Assembly: GCF_014207655.1 (NCBI RefSeq)
Contig: NZ_JACHHJ010000001.1
Location: 682,001 to 746,000 of the forward strand
DNA: 64,000 nucleotides
Reading direction: 5' to 3'
From: Geomicrobium halophilum
GTDB lineage: Bacteria; Bacillota; Bacilli; Bacillales; Marinococcaceae
The position numbers and the translations under genes are program-made. Positions 16,978-27,302 of this stretch are shown one piece after another (the stretch's first letter is position 1; the number at the start of each line of letters is the position of its first letter). The notes under the pieces were generated by a model that ran no database searches, had not been told where the DNA came from, and saw nothing but the letters and a program-made list of their open reading frames with translations.

Positions 16978-18525
16978 ATGGTTACACCTTACAAACACGA
17001 ACCATTCACCGATTTTTCAGTAGAGAAAAATCGAAAAGATTTTCGGGAAGCCTTGCAAAAAGTAGAAGCCGAACTGGGTCAGCACTTTGATCTTCTTGTC
17101 GGCGGGGAAAGAATTCGAACTGAGGAAAAAATCATATCGATAAATCCTGCCAACAAAGATGAAGTGGTTGGTACGGTATCGAAAGCGGACCAAGAAATTG
17201 CCGAGAAAGCGATAAACAAAGCTGAAAAAGCCTTCCATACGTGGAAAAAGTATAGCGCTGAACAACGTGCAAATGTATTGATGCGGGCGGCAGCAATTGT
17301 ACGTCGTCGTAAACATGAGTTTTCCGCCTATCTTGTTAAAGAAGTAGGCAAACCATGGAAAGAAGCAGACGCTGATACAGCAGAGGGGATCGATTTTCTG
17401 GAATATTATGCTCGTCAAATGATCGAGCTTAAAGACGGTAAGCCCGTAAACAGCCGCCCAAATGAACACAATCGCTACTTCTATCAACCGATGGGGATCG
17501 CTCTTGTTATTCCTCCGTGGAACCTTGCCTTTGCCATCATGTGCGGCACCACAGTAGCTCCTCTTGTGACAGGGAACGCGGTTCTGCTTAAACCGGCAAG
17601 CAATAGTCCTGTCATTGCTGCCAAGTTGGTGGAAGTTTTGGAAGAAGCGGGTGTCCCGGAAGGTGCTCTGAACTTCATCCCTGGAAGTGGCTCAGAAGTT
17701 GGCAACTATTTAGTAGACCATCCGAAGACAAATGTAATTAGCTTTACTGGCTCTCGGGATGTAGGCACTAGTATCTATGAACGTGCGGCACAAGTAAAGG
17801 CGGGTCAAAACCACTTAAAGCAAGTGATTGTCGAAATGGGTGGAAAAGATACGGTTGTTGTCGATGAGGATGGAGACCTTGACCTTGCAGCCCAAGAGAT
17901 TATCACCTCAGCCTACGGATTTTCCGGTCAAAAATGTTCTTCCGGTTCACGTGCCGTCATCCATAAAGACGTCTATGATGAAGTGTTGGAGAAAACAAAA
18001 CAATTAGCTCGGGAGTTAACCGTTGGTGAGCCAAACAGTGCTGACGTATTTATGGGACCTGTTGTTGAGCAAGCCGCCTATGACAAAATTATGGGTTATA
18101 TGGACATCGGGAAAGAAGAGGGGCGCTTGATTACAGGGGGCGAAGGAGATGATTCGCAAGGATATTACATCCAACCGACGAGCTTTGCTGATCTTGATCC
18201 TCACTCTCGCTTGATGCAAGAAGAGATATTCGGCCCCGTTGTCGCGTTTTGTAAAGCGGACGATTTTGATCATGCGATTGAAATTGCAAACAATACTGAA
18301 TATGGACTCACAGGTGCGGTCATTACGAACAATCGCGCTCATATTGAACAAGCGACGCATGACTTTCACGTTGGAAACTTATACTTTAACCGTAACTGTA
18401 CGGGAGCAATTGTCGGTTACCAGCCATTCGGTGGATTTAAAATGTCTGGAACGGATTCGAAAGCCGGTGGTCCTGATTATTTAAAATTGCATATGCAAGC
18501 AAAATCAGTGTCTGAAATGTATTAA
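16978..18525 (+). CDS. rocA: 1-pyrroline-5-carboxylate dehydrogenase (glutamate semialdehyde dehydrogenase)
   Basis: Oxidises glutamate 5-semialdehyde/P5C to glutamate with NAD+, the last step of arginine, ornithine and proline breakdown. The 515-residue length and [14 protein letters not shown] start match RocA. Motifs: [10 protein letters not shown] (cofactor), [10 protein letters not shown] (nucleotide binding), VEMGGKD with the general-base Glu, and [12 protein letters not shown] with the catalytic Cys. Start chosen at 16978 after GGGAGGGG (16965-16972). It directly precedes rocD (25-nt gap), so the two enzymes that convert ornithine to glutamate form one operon under the sigma-54 promoter at 16914. 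Confidence 0.96.
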   Translation: MVTPYKHEPFTDFSVEKNRKDFREALQKVEAELGQHFDLLVGGERIRTEEKIISINPANKDEVVGTVSKADQEIAEKAINKAEKAFHTWKKYSAEQRANVLMRAAAIVRRRKHEFSAYLVKEVGKPWKEADADTAEGIDFLEYYARQMIELKDGKPVNSRPNEHNRYFYQPMGIALVIPPWNLAFAIMCGTTVAPLVTGNAVLLKPASNSPVIAAKLVEVLEEAGVPEGALNFIPGSGSEVGNYLVDHPKTNVISFTGSRDVGTSIYERAAQVKAGQNHLKQVIVEMGGKDTVVVDEDGDLDLAAQEIITSAYGFSGQKCSSGSRAVIHKDVYDEVLEKTKQLARELTVGEPNSADVFMGPVVEQAAYDKIMGYMDIGKEEGRLITGGEGDDSQGYYIQPTSFADLDPHSRLMQEEIFGPVVAFCKADDFDHAIEIANNTEYGLTGAVITNNRAHIEQATHDFHVGNLYFNRNCTGAIVGYQPFGGFKMSGTDSKAGGPDYLKLHMQAKSVSEMY

Positions 18526-18550
18526 AGGAAGCGAAGAGGAGGAAACACAC

Positions 18551-19756
18551 ATGACAACAGAAACTTCCACGCATAGCGTGATCGAACAGACAACACAGTA
18601 TGGCGCCAATAACTATCACCCATTGCCCGTTGTTATTTCAGAAGCAAAAGGAGTTTGGGTGAAGAATCCGGAAGGACAGACCTATATGGATATGTTAAGC
18701 GCATATTCTGCCGTCAATCAAGGTCATCGTCATCCGAAAATCATTCAGGCTCTACAGGAGCAAGCAGGTAAAGTCACGCTGACTTCACGAGCCTTTCATA
18801 ATGATCAGCTTGGGCCTTTTTATGAGAAAGTATCTGATTTAACCTCTAAAGATATGATTTTACCGATGAACACAGGATCTGAAGCCGTTGAAACAGCGGT
18901 TAAATCCGCGCGCCGCTGGGCTTATGACGTAAAGGGGGTAGCAGGTAATAAAGCTGAAATCATCGCCTGTGAAGGGAATTTTCATGGCCGTACAATGACA
19001 GCTGTTTCCCTTTCTTCCGAAGCAGAAAATCAGCGTGGTTTCGGCCCAATGCTCCCAGGTATAAAACTCGTTCCTTATGGTGATATAGAAGCTTTGAAAG
19101 CCGCGATTACACCGAATACAGCAGCATTTTTGCTGGAGCCGATTCAAGGTGAAGCAGGCATCAATATCCCGCCGGAAGGGTTTTTAAAGCAAGCGGCACA
19201 AGTATGTGCAGAACAAAATGTTCTCTTCATCGCTGATGAAATTCAGGCGGGTCTGGGGCGTTCCGGAAAAACGTTTGCATGTGACTGGGAAGATGTTGAG
19301 CCGGATATGTACATTTTGGGTAAGGCCCTTGGCGGAGGTGTATTTCCCATTTCGTGTGTAGCGGCAAACAAAGATATCTTAGGTGTGTTTAACCCGGGAT
19401 CGCATGGTTCAACTTTTGGAGGCAATCCACTTGCAAGTGCAGTTTCCGTGGCTGCTTTAGAAGTGTTAGAGGAAGAACAGTTGGCGGAACGTTCCCTTAA
19501 ACTGGGAACCTATTTTCAAAAGAAGTTGAAAGCCATTGAAAGTTCGGTCGTTAAAGAAGTACGTGGAAGAGGCTTGTTTGTAGGTGTAGAACTTGATGTA
19601 CCTGCCCGTCCGTATTGTGAACAGTTAAAAGAAGAAGGTTTGTTGTGTAAAGAAACACACGAAACGGTCATCCGTTTTGCGCCACCACTCGTCATTTCAG
19701 AAGAGGATCTTGATTGGGCGATTGAAAAAATCGAAAAAGTTTTAGCCCAGAAATAA
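18551..19756 (+). CDS. rocD: Ornithine aminotransferase
   Basis: PLP enzyme moving the delta-amino group of ornithine to 2-oxoglutarate, giving glutamate semialdehyde for RocA. 401 residues with [18 protein letters not shown] (cofactor phosphate binding), [24 protein letters not shown] (the PLP-binding Asp) and [10 protein letters not shown] with the Schiff-base Lys. RBS GAAGAGGAGG is just upstream of ATG 18551. A terminator follows, so rocA-rocD is the likely transcription unit. Confidence 0.96.
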   Translation: MTTETSTHSVIEQTTQYGANNYHPLPVVISEAKGVWVKNPEGQTYMDMLSAYSAVNQGHRHPKIIQALQEQAGKVTLTSRAFHNDQLGPFYEKVSDLTSKDMILPMNTGSEAVETAVKSARRWAYDVKGVAGNKAEIIACEGNFHGRTMTAVSLSSEAENQRGFGPMLPGIKLVPYGDIEALKAAITPNTAAFLLEPIQGEAGINIPPEGFLKQAAQVCAEQNVLFIADEIQAGLGRSGKTFACDWEDVEPDMYILGKALGGGVFPISCVAANKDILGVFNPGSHGSTFGGNPLASAVSVAALEVLEEEQLAERSLKLGTYFQKKLKAIESSVVKEVRGRGLFVGVELDVPARPYCEQLKEEGLLCKETHETVIRFAPPLVISEEDLDWAIEKIEKVLAQK

Positions 19757-19782
19757 GTATAAAACAGGATAGAGAACAGGGG

Positions 19783-19810
19783 GGAGAAGGGAACTTCTCC
19801 TTTGCTTTTA
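19783..19810 (+). terminator. Terminator after rocD
   Basis: GGAGAAG (19783-19789) and CTTCTCC (19794-19800) around GGAA, then TTTGCTTTT. Confidence 0.8.
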
Positions 19811-19836
19811 TCTTTTCGTAAAATTGAGGTGAGAAG

Positions 19837-21114
19837 ATGGTTGCAACCGATATCATTACTGATAAAACAAACCAAGAGGAACCACTGAATTTAGTTACGT
19901 TAACACAGGTCATCATTAAAGAGGCTTTAGAAAAGCTAGGTTATTCCGACGAGACATTCGATTTGTTAAAAGAACCAGTAAGAATGTTGACCGTTCGTAT
20001 ACCCGTGCGTATGGATGATGGATCGGTGAAAGTTTTTACAGGTTATCGCTCGCAGCATAATGATGCTGTCGGCCCTACCAAAGGCGGCGTGCGCTTTCAT
20101 CCGGAAGTGAAAGAGGAAGAAGTGAAGGCACTTTCGATTTGGATGAGCTTAAAATGCGGTTTGGTTGATTTACCTTATGGTGGGGGAAAGGGCGGTATCC
20201 TGTGTGATCCGAGACAAATGTCTTCTCGCGAGTTAGAACAATTAAGTCGTAATTACGTGCGTGCCATCAGCCAGCTTGTCGGACCAACAAAAGATATACC
20301 GGCCCCTGATGTATTTACGAATTCGCAAATTATGGCTTGGATGATGGATGAATATAGCCGTATCCGTGAAACAAATTCTCCGGGTTTTATTACCGGAAAA
20401 CCTGTTGCATTAGGCGGTTCACACGGTCGTGAAACTGCAACTGCTCGCGGTGTGGCTATTTGTATTGAAGAAGCAGCTAAGATCAAAGGGATTCCATTAA
20501 AAGGAGCCGTCATTGTGCAAGGATTTGGTAATGCAGGCAGCTTTTTGGCTAAATTTATGCATGATGCCGGCGCAAAAGTGATTGGCATTTCCGAAATATT
20601 GGGGGCACTATATGACCCAGAAGGGCTGGATATTAATTATTTATTGGACCTGCGTGACAGTTTCGGAACAGTGACGAATGCTTTTCAGAATACAGTCACG
20701 AATCAAGAATTGTTAGAGTCAGAATGTGATATTCTTGTACCAGCTGCCATTGCCAATCGAATGAAAGCAGATAATGCGGAGCACCTGAAGGCGTCCATTG
20801 TCGTTGAAGCAGCTAACGGGCCTACCACATTTCAAGCAACAAAAATTTTAACGGAGCGGGATATATTGCTTGTTCCGGATGTACTAGCCAGCTCCGGCGG
20901 TGTTACCGTCTCTTATTTTGAATGGGTACAAAACAATCAGGGATATTATTGGACGGAAGAAGAGATTGCTACAAAATTACGTACCGCTATTATAAATGCT
21001 TTTCATAAAGTGTATAATACCTCACAAACACATGGAGTGGATATGCGTTTGGCTGCTTATGTAGAGGGTATCCGGAAAATGGCAGAGGCCTCTCAATTAA
21101 GAGGATGGGTGTAA
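19837..21114 (+). CDS. rocG: NAD-type glutamate dehydrogenase
   Basis: Deaminates glutamate to 2-oxoglutarate, completing arginine/ornithine use. 425 residues; KGGVRFHP, LKCGLVDLPYGGGKGGI (substrate-binding and catalytic Lys), GPTKDIPAPDV (catalytic Asp) and the Rossmann loop GFGNAGSFLAKF are clear. Length and sequence fit RocG/GudB of Bacillus; the symbol rests on its place between rocD and the RocR-like gene. It sits behind the rocD terminator and has no -24/-12 element of its own, so it depends on read-through or a promoter I did not find. GAGGTGAG precedes the ATG. Confidence 0.94.
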   Translation: MVATDIITDKTNQEEPLNLVTLTQVIIKEALEKLGYSDETFDLLKEPVRMLTVRIPVRMDDGSVKVFTGYRSQHNDAVGPTKGGVRFHPEVKEEEVKALSIWMSLKCGLVDLPYGGGKGGILCDPRQMSSRELEQLSRNYVRAISQLVGPTKDIPAPDVFTNSQIMAWMMDEYSRIRETNSPGFITGKPVALGGSHGRETATARGVAICIEEAAKIKGIPLKGAVIVQGFGNAGSFLAKFMHDAGAKVIGISEILGALYDPEGLDINYLLDLRDSFGTVTNAFQNTVTNQELLESECDILVPAAIANRMKADNAEHLKASIVVEAANGPTTFQATKILTERDILLVPDVLASSGGVTVSYFEWVQNNQGYYWTEEEIATKLRTAIINAFHKVYNTSQTHGVDMRLAAYVEGIRKMAEASQLRGWV

Positions 21115-21143
21115 TGGATGAACATATCGCTAATGCATGACGG

Positions 21144-21175
21144 GCTTTCGGGAAAGAACTCTCGAAAGCTTTTTT
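21144..21175 (+). terminator. Terminator after rocG
   Basis: GCTTTCG (21144-21150) and CGAAAGC (21163-21169) with a run of six T directly after. Confidence 0.88.
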
Positions 21176-21237
21176 GCATCATATTCAGGATTTGATTACG
21201 ATGAAATGGAATACACATTTAACAAGGAGTTTTTGTA

Positions 21238-22662
21238 GTGGCGGGAGACCACCATATGGATATACCAAACGTAAAAAGAATGAATGATTTGTACAAAAGA
21301 TTAATGGATGAGATTGATATTGGAGTGCACGTCATCGATGAGCAAGGGAAGACGATTATATACAATCGTAAAATGATGCATATGGAGGCGATGAACAGCG
21401 AGGAAGTGTTGGATAAAAAATTAGGGGATGTGTTCAAGTTTCATGACCAACAAAACAGTACACTGTTAAAGGCTCTCCAAGAGGGAGTAGCAACGAAGAA
21501 TGTCAAACAAACGTACTTTAATAATAAAGGGCGCGAGATTACGACCATCAATGATACTTTTCCCATTCAAGAAGATCAGCGTATAACAGGAGCTATGGAA
21601 ATAGCCAAAGACGTCACTCAATTGGAACGTGTTATTCAGGAAAATGTCGTAAAGAAAAAGAATACGAAATATACGTTTGATCAGCTGATTGGGAATAGTG
21701 CCGCTCTTCAGGAAGTCGTGGAAGAGGCCAAAAGATCCACTCGTACATCATCCTCTGTTCTTATTGTGGGGGATACAGGGTCAGGAAAGGAACTGTTCGC
21801 TCAAAGTATCCATAACGGAAGTAGCCGTTCCGGAGCCCCTTTTATTTCACAAAACTGTGCAGCTATACCTGATAGTTTAATGGAAAGTCTATTATTTGGA
21901 ACGAAGAAAGGAGCCTTTACAGGAGCAACCGACCGTCCTGGATTGTTTGAAGAAGCAGAGAAAGGGACGCTTTTATTGGATGAAATCAACTCTTTAAACC
22001 CTTCTTTACAGGCCAAACTATTAAGAGTGCTACAAGAAAAGTCCGTTCGTAGACTTGGGGACACAGAGGATAAAACAGTGGATGTCCGTATCATTACTAC
22101 CCTTAATGAGGATCCTCTTGATGCCATCGCGAATCATAGACTCCGCAAAGACCTTTATTATCGATTAAGTGTTGTGTCTTTATTTATTCCGCCATTAAAA
22201 GAAAGACGAGAGGATATTGCACCATTAGTGAGACATTTTATCTATAAATATAATACTTTGTTCCAAATGGACGTACGGGACATTGATGAGGAAGTTCGGG
22301 ACTTGTTCGATCAGCATGATTGGCCCGGAAATGTGAGGGAACTTGAGCATGTGATTGAAGGAGCCATGAATGTAGCTGTGAATGCAGAAGTGATAACCCC
22401 TCGTCATCTTCCGATGCGTTATCGAAAAAACACTTCGAAGGACTCCGCAACCCATCAATACATGCAGGGAGCAGGTAGTTCAACCAAACCGGTGCATGAG
22501 GAAGAGAATATGACCTTAAAAGAGAAGATGAACGCTGTTGAGCAAAACTATATTAACAAGGTTCTCTCCAAACACGAGCATAATATATCACAGGCTGCAA
22601 AAGAGCTAGGGATAAGTAGACAAAGCCTGCAGTATCGTATAAAAAAATTTCAGTCATCGTAA
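21238..22662 (+). CDS. rocR: RocR-like sigma-54-dependent activator
   Basis: A 474-residue enhancer-binding protein: PAS-like sensor (about 15-130; GVHVIDEQGKTIIYNRKM), AAA+ core with Walker A GDTGSGKE (178-185), the canonical sigma-54 contact loop GAFTGA (225-230) and Walker B TLLLDEIN (244-251), then the Fis-type helix-turn-helix ISQAAKELGISRQSLQYRIKKF. Architecture and roc neighbours match RocR, which responds to ornithine or citrulline. GTG start at 21238 follows AAGGAG (21224-21229); ATG 21256 is an alternative. Likely targets are the promoters at 16914, 22829 and formerly 15893. Confidence 0.88.
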   Translation: MAGDHHMDIPNVKRMNDLYKRLMDEIDIGVHVIDEQGKTIIYNRKMMHMEAMNSEEVLDKKLGDVFKFHDQQNSTLLKALQEGVATKNVKQTYFNNKGREITTINDTFPIQEDQRITGAMEIAKDVTQLERVIQENVVKKKNTKYTFDQLIGNSAALQEVVEEAKRSTRTSSSVLIVGDTGSGKELFAQSIHNGSSRSGAPFISQNCAAIPDSLMESLLFGTKKGAFTGATDRPGLFEEAEKGTLLLDEINSLNPSLQAKLLRVLQEKSVRRLGDTEDKTVDVRIITTLNEDPLDAIANHRLRKDLYYRLSVVSLFIPPLKERREDIAPLVRHFIYKYNTLFQMDVRDIDEEVRDLFDQHDWPGNVRELEHVIEGAMNVAVNAEVITPRHLPMRYRKNTSKDSATHQYMQGAGSSTKPVHEEENMTLKEKMNAVEQNYINKVLSKHEHNISQAAKELGISRQSLQYRIKKFQSS

Positions 22663-22769
22663 ACGGGAATAGGCTCAGTGTCTGAAATAGTGAAAAAATT
22701 TGTACGTTGTAAAAATATATTTACGAATAAGGGGGAGATTTTCTCGCTTCTTTTTTGATCAATATAGAT

Positions 22770-22788
22770 CAACGATCTGTATCCGTTG
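22770..22788. promoter_or_regulatory. Candidate activator-binding dyad, copy 2 (RocR-type UAS)
   Basis: CAACGATCTGTATCCGTTG, an imperfect palindrome ending 40 nt before the -24/-12 element at 22829. It matches the copy at 15833 in sequence and spacing, as does the nearby TTTGYCAGGC. Confidence 0.7.
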
Positions 22789-22828
22789 ATTTGCCAGGCC
22801 ATTATACGTAACACGCATCTTTTTGGTT

Positions 22829-22846
22829 TTGGCATGCAATTTGCTA
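22829..22846 (+). promoter_or_regulatory. Sigma-54 (-24/-12) promoter of the amidohydrolase gene
   Basis: TTGGCATGCAATTTGCTA, with GG-N10-GC spacing, 60 nt before the ATG at 22907. Confidence 0.88.
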
Positions 22847-22906
22847 AATAATAAAAGCGAAAGCGTAGTCTTCAAATTCATATTTAAAGAAAGGACTTCG
22901 TAAGAG

Positions 22907-24505
22907 ATGAACAAAAAAAATAATCGTATATTCTTTAACGGATGTATTTTCACTGCGAACCCGGAACAACCGTATGCCAACACCATGGTTGTGCAGGAGG
23001 GAAAAATTGACTGGATTGGTGATCAAGGTGATTTAGAAGGAATCTCTGGTGAATGGATGGATCTTCATGGTCGTCGAATCCTCCCAGGCTTTATCGATGC
23101 TCATTTGCATCCATTGTATTTGGCCGATGCAGAAAAACAGATTTCATGTACACCTCCGCTTGTGAATTCCATTGAAGATTTACTAGACCAAATCCGCAAA
23201 CAGACAGAAGGGCAAGAGAATAATACTTGGATTCAAGGTTGGGGCTATGATGAAGGAAAATTGAGAGAAGGCCGGGCTCCCACACGCTGGGATTTAGACA
23301 GGTCTGCCGTAGATGTACCGGTGATCATCACTCGAACATGCGGTCATATTGTGACTGTGAATAGTGTGGCCCTAGAAATGGTTGGAATTACGAAGGAAAC
23401 ACCAAATCCAGAAGGTGGTCAAATTGATAAAGATGCAAACGGTGAACCTACGGGTATTTTACGAGAAAATGCGCGAGATCTGGTTCATGATGTCATGCCA
23501 GTGCCGACCCTTGAGGAAAGTGCTGATTCTCTTGCTGCGTTAAGCCCGAAACTTCTGGGCCATGGAATCACTGCGATCACCGAATTAATGGCCAGAACAG
23601 AGCCGGTTGATTATTTGGATATCTATGGTGAAGCTCGGGATAAGGGATTGAAGCCGCGTACAGTGCTGTATTATAAATGGGAAGATTTAGCAAACAGCTC
23701 CATATTAAATGAAGAAAATACGAATAATGAAACCCCTCTTCATATCGGAGGGATCAAGCTGTTCTCCGATGGCAGCGTTTCCGGACAAACCGCATGGGTG
23801 AATCCCCCATATTCAGGAGGGGAAAATACGGGAATTCCAATGACCTCAAAGGAAACGTTGATGACAGCTGCTAAAGCCGCAAAGAAACACCGGGTACAAT
23901 TGGTTGTACATGCCATGGGTGAAAAGGCGATCGATCTTATTATTGATACATTTGCTGGTCAAAAAGGCTGGCTCGATGATGCACCTTCGATCAGAATTGA
24001 GCATGCTGCCATGCCGACAAAGCGAGCGATTGAACGAGCAGCTGAAATGGGGATTGCCTTTGTACCACAACCGATTTTCCTCTTTGCAGAAATCGAAAGC
24101 TACCATCATAACTTAGGACCCGAGCGAACGAAGCAAGCTTATCCGATTCAATCAATGTTAGAGACCGGAATCAAGCTTGCCTTTTCTTCCGATGCACCTG
24201 CTACACCGTGGGCCGATCCGGTGAATCCATTTGTCGGGATTAAAGCAGCTGTTACACGCAAAGCTTATGATGGTACGGATACCGGTCAAGATCAGCGCGT
24301 AGATGTAGCAACAGCGATTCGATTATACACAAGTGCTGCACAACAAATCACACGGGTGCCACGGGTAGGGCAGCTGACAGAAGGCTATTATGCTGATTTT
24401 ATGGTATTGGACCAAGATATTCTGAACATAGACGTAGAAGACATTGATCAAGTTCAAGTGGAAGAAACCTATATGAGCGGTGAGAAAGTCTATCAAAAGC
24501 AATGA
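22907..24505 (+). CDS. Metal-dependent amidohydrolase (YtcJ/Amidohydro_3 family)
   Basis: A 532-residue member of the Amidohydro_3 group. Visible are the metal-binding GFIDAHLHPLYL near residue 60, ITRTCGHIVTVNS, GGIKLFSDGSVSGQTAWV, HAMGEKAID, RIEHAAMP (metal His) and FSSDAPATPWADP (metal/catalytic Asp). Family members cleave amide or N-acyl bonds of varied small molecules. Under a RocR-type promoter, and followed by an M20 peptidase-like gene and a YfcC-type transporter, it probably releases an amino acid (arginine- or ornithine-related conjugate) for the roc enzymes. Substrate unknown. Start ATG 22907 after AAAGGA. Confidence 0.85.
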   Translation: MNKKNNRIFFNGCIFTANPEQPYANTMVVQEGKIDWIGDQGDLEGISGEWMDLHGRRILPGFIDAHLHPLYLADAEKQISCTPPLVNSIEDLLDQIRKQTEGQENNTWIQGWGYDEGKLREGRAPTRWDLDRSAVDVPVIITRTCGHIVTVNSVALEMVGITKETPNPEGGQIDKDANGEPTGILRENARDLVHDVMPVPTLEESADSLAALSPKLLGHGITAITELMARTEPVDYLDIYGEARDKGLKPRTVLYYKWEDLANSSILNEENTNNETPLHIGGIKLFSDGSVSGQTAWVNPPYSGGENTGIPMTSKETLMTAAKAAKKHRVQLVVHAMGEKAIDLIIDTFAGQKGWLDDAPSIRIEHAAMPTKRAIERAAEMGIAFVPQPIFLFAEIESYHHNLGPERTKQAYPIQSMLETGIKLAFSSDAPATPWADPVNPFVGIKAAVTRKAYDGTDTGQDQRVDVATAIRLYTSAAQQITRVPRVGQLTEGYYADFMVLDQDILNIDVEDIDQVQVEETYMSGEKVYQKQ

Positions 24506-24597
24506 AGGTATAAATGTTCGAATGAGCCACATGCTTCCATTCGTTGACATAGCATCGAATGGAAAGCAGGCTAAACATTTTACGGGGAGGGGAGCTT

Positions 24598-25771
24598 ATG
24601 GCAAAAACGATGATAAATCAAGCAGTAGAAGGGATAAACGAAGAAGTGATTGAGTGGAGACGTTATTTCCATCGCCATCCAGAGCTATCTTACCAGGAAG
24701 AAAATACGTCCCAATATATATATAATACGCTTCTATCCTTTGAAAATATAGAAGTAAGCCATCCTACAAAAACCAGTGTTATGGGACGGTTGATCGGCAA
24801 TCAAACGGGTAAAACAGTGGCCATCCGGGCTGATATAGACGCTCTGCCGATTGAAGAAGAAAATACGTTTGATTTTGTTTCGCAAAACGAGGGAGTCATG
24901 CATGCATGTGGCCATGATGGACATACTGCGATGTTGCTCGGAACTGCCAAGGTTCTTTCCGGTTTGAAAGATGAAATCAATGGGGAAGTACGCTTTTTGT
25001 TTGAACATGCAGAAGAATATTTTCCGGGTGGTGCAAAAGAGATGGTCGAAGCCGGGGTATTAGAGGACGTGGATCATGTACTTGCAGCCCATCTTATGTC
25101 CACGATTGACGTGGGAAAAATTGGGGTGACATACGGACCGATGACAGCGGCTGCTGATGCATTTTGGATTTCAGTGAATGGAACAGGCGGCCATGGAGCT
25201 ATGCCACATGATACGGTGGACAGCATTGTCGTCGCCTCGCACGTCGTATCAAATCTGCAGCAAATTGTCTCCCGCAACGTTGATCCGCTTGATAGTGTTG
25301 TCCTAACCGTCGGCAATTTTGTTGCCGAAGAAGCTGGCAATGTGATTGCGGATCGAGTAAAAATCAGCGGCATCGTCCGTTCTTATGATCCTAAATACCG
25401 AACGTCCATCCCCAAACGAATGGAACAAATTGTGAAGGGATCAGTGAGGCACATGGTGCGACGTATTCGTTTGAGTACCAGCATGGTTTTCCTTCCATTC
25501 ACAATGATGAATACGTAACAAAACGGGTTGAAGAAACCGCACAAGCGCTTTATGGAGAAGAGGCGATTACACATCTAAAACCTACAATGGGGGCGGAGAG
25601 CTTCACCTATTTTTCTCAGGCTGCGCCAAGCACGTATTTAATATTGGGGCACGCAATGAGGAGAAGGGGATCATCTACCCCCATCACCATCCACGATTCA
25701 CTATTGATGAAGGCTCCTTGGATGATGATGTGAAAATGTTTGTGAATATAGTATATAAAATTCTTACATAA
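24598..25771 (+). pseudogene. M20-family amidohydrolase (hippurate hydrolase type), two frameshifts
   Basis: From ATG 24598 (after GGGGAGGGG) the frame reads like an M20D N-acyl amino acid hydrolase: EWRRYFHRHPELSYQEE, AIRADIDALPIEE, MHACGHDGHTAMLLG and FEHAEEYFPGGAKEMVEAG. The usual Gln of FxFQPAEE is replaced by HAEE. It then shifts at 25437-25439 into EAHGATYSFEYQHGFP and GAESFTYFSQAAPSTY, and at 25637-25639 into NIGARNEEKGIIYPHHHPRFTIDE, ending at 25771. Both shifts fit loss of one base from a short G or T run. It follows the amidohydrolase gene by 92 nt. Confidence 0.88.
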
Positions 25772-25804
25772 GGTGCGCGGGGTACATAAGGGGAGAGAAC
25801 GATC

Positions 25805-27223
25805 ATGGGGATGAAACAAGAAGAATTGGAGGTACGCAAAGAAGCCATAAAGAAACGTCCAAAAACGCAATTTAAAATGCCGCATGTTTATGTTGTGATG
25901 TTCGTAATGTTTCTCTTTGTATAAGTACTTACTTTGCTTATACCTCAAGGAGCATTTGAAAGGGAAGAACTCCCCGATGGAACTTCCACTGTCGTTCCGG
26001 GGACATTTTCATTTATCGATGCAGGCAATCTCGGTTTTTTCGATTTGGTTTTCGCCATACCCAATGGTATGGTTCAGGCAGCTCCGTTGATTTTAGGCGG
26101 CATTTGGATTGGCGGTTTGTTTGCAATTATTGAGAGAACAGGGTTGCTTGATATTGTGGTTCAGTCTATCATAAATGTTTTTCGGTCCAAAAAGATGCTG
26201 GTCATTCCGGCAATCATGATTCCGATAGCTGCTTTTTTTGCCCTTACAGGAGCTTTGGAGATGATGCTGATTATTATTCCGGCGGTCATCCCTTTGATGC
26301 TTAAATTGGGCTTTGACCGGTTCACGGGGTTTGCGACGGCTATGGTCGGGGGAATTGCTGGTTTTACTGTAGCACTGACTGCTCCGGCGACTGTAGGAGT
26401 GGCGCAATCGATAGCGGAGCTTCCTTTATATTCCGGACTTAGCCTTCGATTGATGCTGATCTTCATTATTTTATCCGTTGGTATTTGGTATGTGTGGAGG
26501 TATGCCCGTAAAGTGATGCGAGATCCAACGTCCAGTTACGTCTACGGGGATGAGTTAGATGCAGAGTTTTTGAATCATGAACAGTTCCGGAAGACAGATT
26601 GGAGCACTGATTTTTCTGGCGTTTGGATTCGGAGTGATGATGTGGGGGCTTCTGACACAAGGGTGGTATTTTATTGAACTTGGCGGCTGGTACGCATTTA
26701 TGGGGGTTGTGCTGGGGCTCATATGCGGAATGACCCCCAGTATCATTGCGGAAACTTTTATGAAGGTTTCAAAAAATTTATCGTTGCAATCGTTATCATT
26801 GGTTTGGCCAACGCCATCTCAGTTGTTCTCGAAGAAGGTCAAATCTTGGATACCATCATCTATGCTTTCGGTGAATTTGTTAGCTTTGTGCCAAGCCAGA
26901 TTGCAGCTGTGATGATGATGGTTGTACAGGCTTTGTTTAATTTTCTGGTTAATTATGGAAGTGGGCAGGCCTTGATCACGATGCCGATCATGGCCGGTTT
27001 GTCTGATTTATTAGGTGTGACACGCCAGACATCTGTATTGGCCTTCCAGTTGGGGGATGGAATCGCGAATTTAATTTATCAAATTGGATTGCTTTTAGCA
27101 TTTTTGGCTATTGCAAAAATTCCTTATGGCCAATGGCTTCGCTTTATTGTTCCATTGGTGTTGATATGGTATGTAATTTCATTCATTGCCCTCATGGTCG
27201 CGCAAACGATTGGCTGGCAATAA
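25805..27223 (+). pseudogene. YfcC-family (DcuC-like) amino acid/dicarboxylate transporter, broken
   Basis: Opens with MGMKQEELEVRKEAIK, KMPHVYVVMFVMFLFV, then an in-frame TAA at 25922-25924, then VLTLLIPQGAFERE in the same frame, the normal first helix of YfcC proteins. Later parts: LGGIWIGGLFAIIERTG, GALEMMLIIIPAVIPLM, TAPATVGVAQSIAELPLYSG. A frameshift near 26580-26595 leads to IGALIFLAFGFGVMMWG, and another at the T run 26756-26759 to EGFKKFIVAIVIIGLANA, NYGSGQALITMPIMA and the C-terminus. YfcC proteins include putative arginine/ornithine carriers, which suits the roc setting. Confidence 0.88.
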
Positions 27224-27230
27224 TCAACAA

Positions 27231-27302
27231 AAGGGCGGCGGGGAAATTGCGTGTTAGAAGCGTCGAATATTGGAACCTATTTAGCACCGCCCCCCTTTTT
27301 TT
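27231..27302 (+). terminator. Possible long-loop terminator
   Basis: GGGCGG (27233-27238) can pair with CCGCCC (about 27288-27293), and seven T follow at 27296-27302. The loop is over 45 nt, so it is uncertain. Confidence 0.35.
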
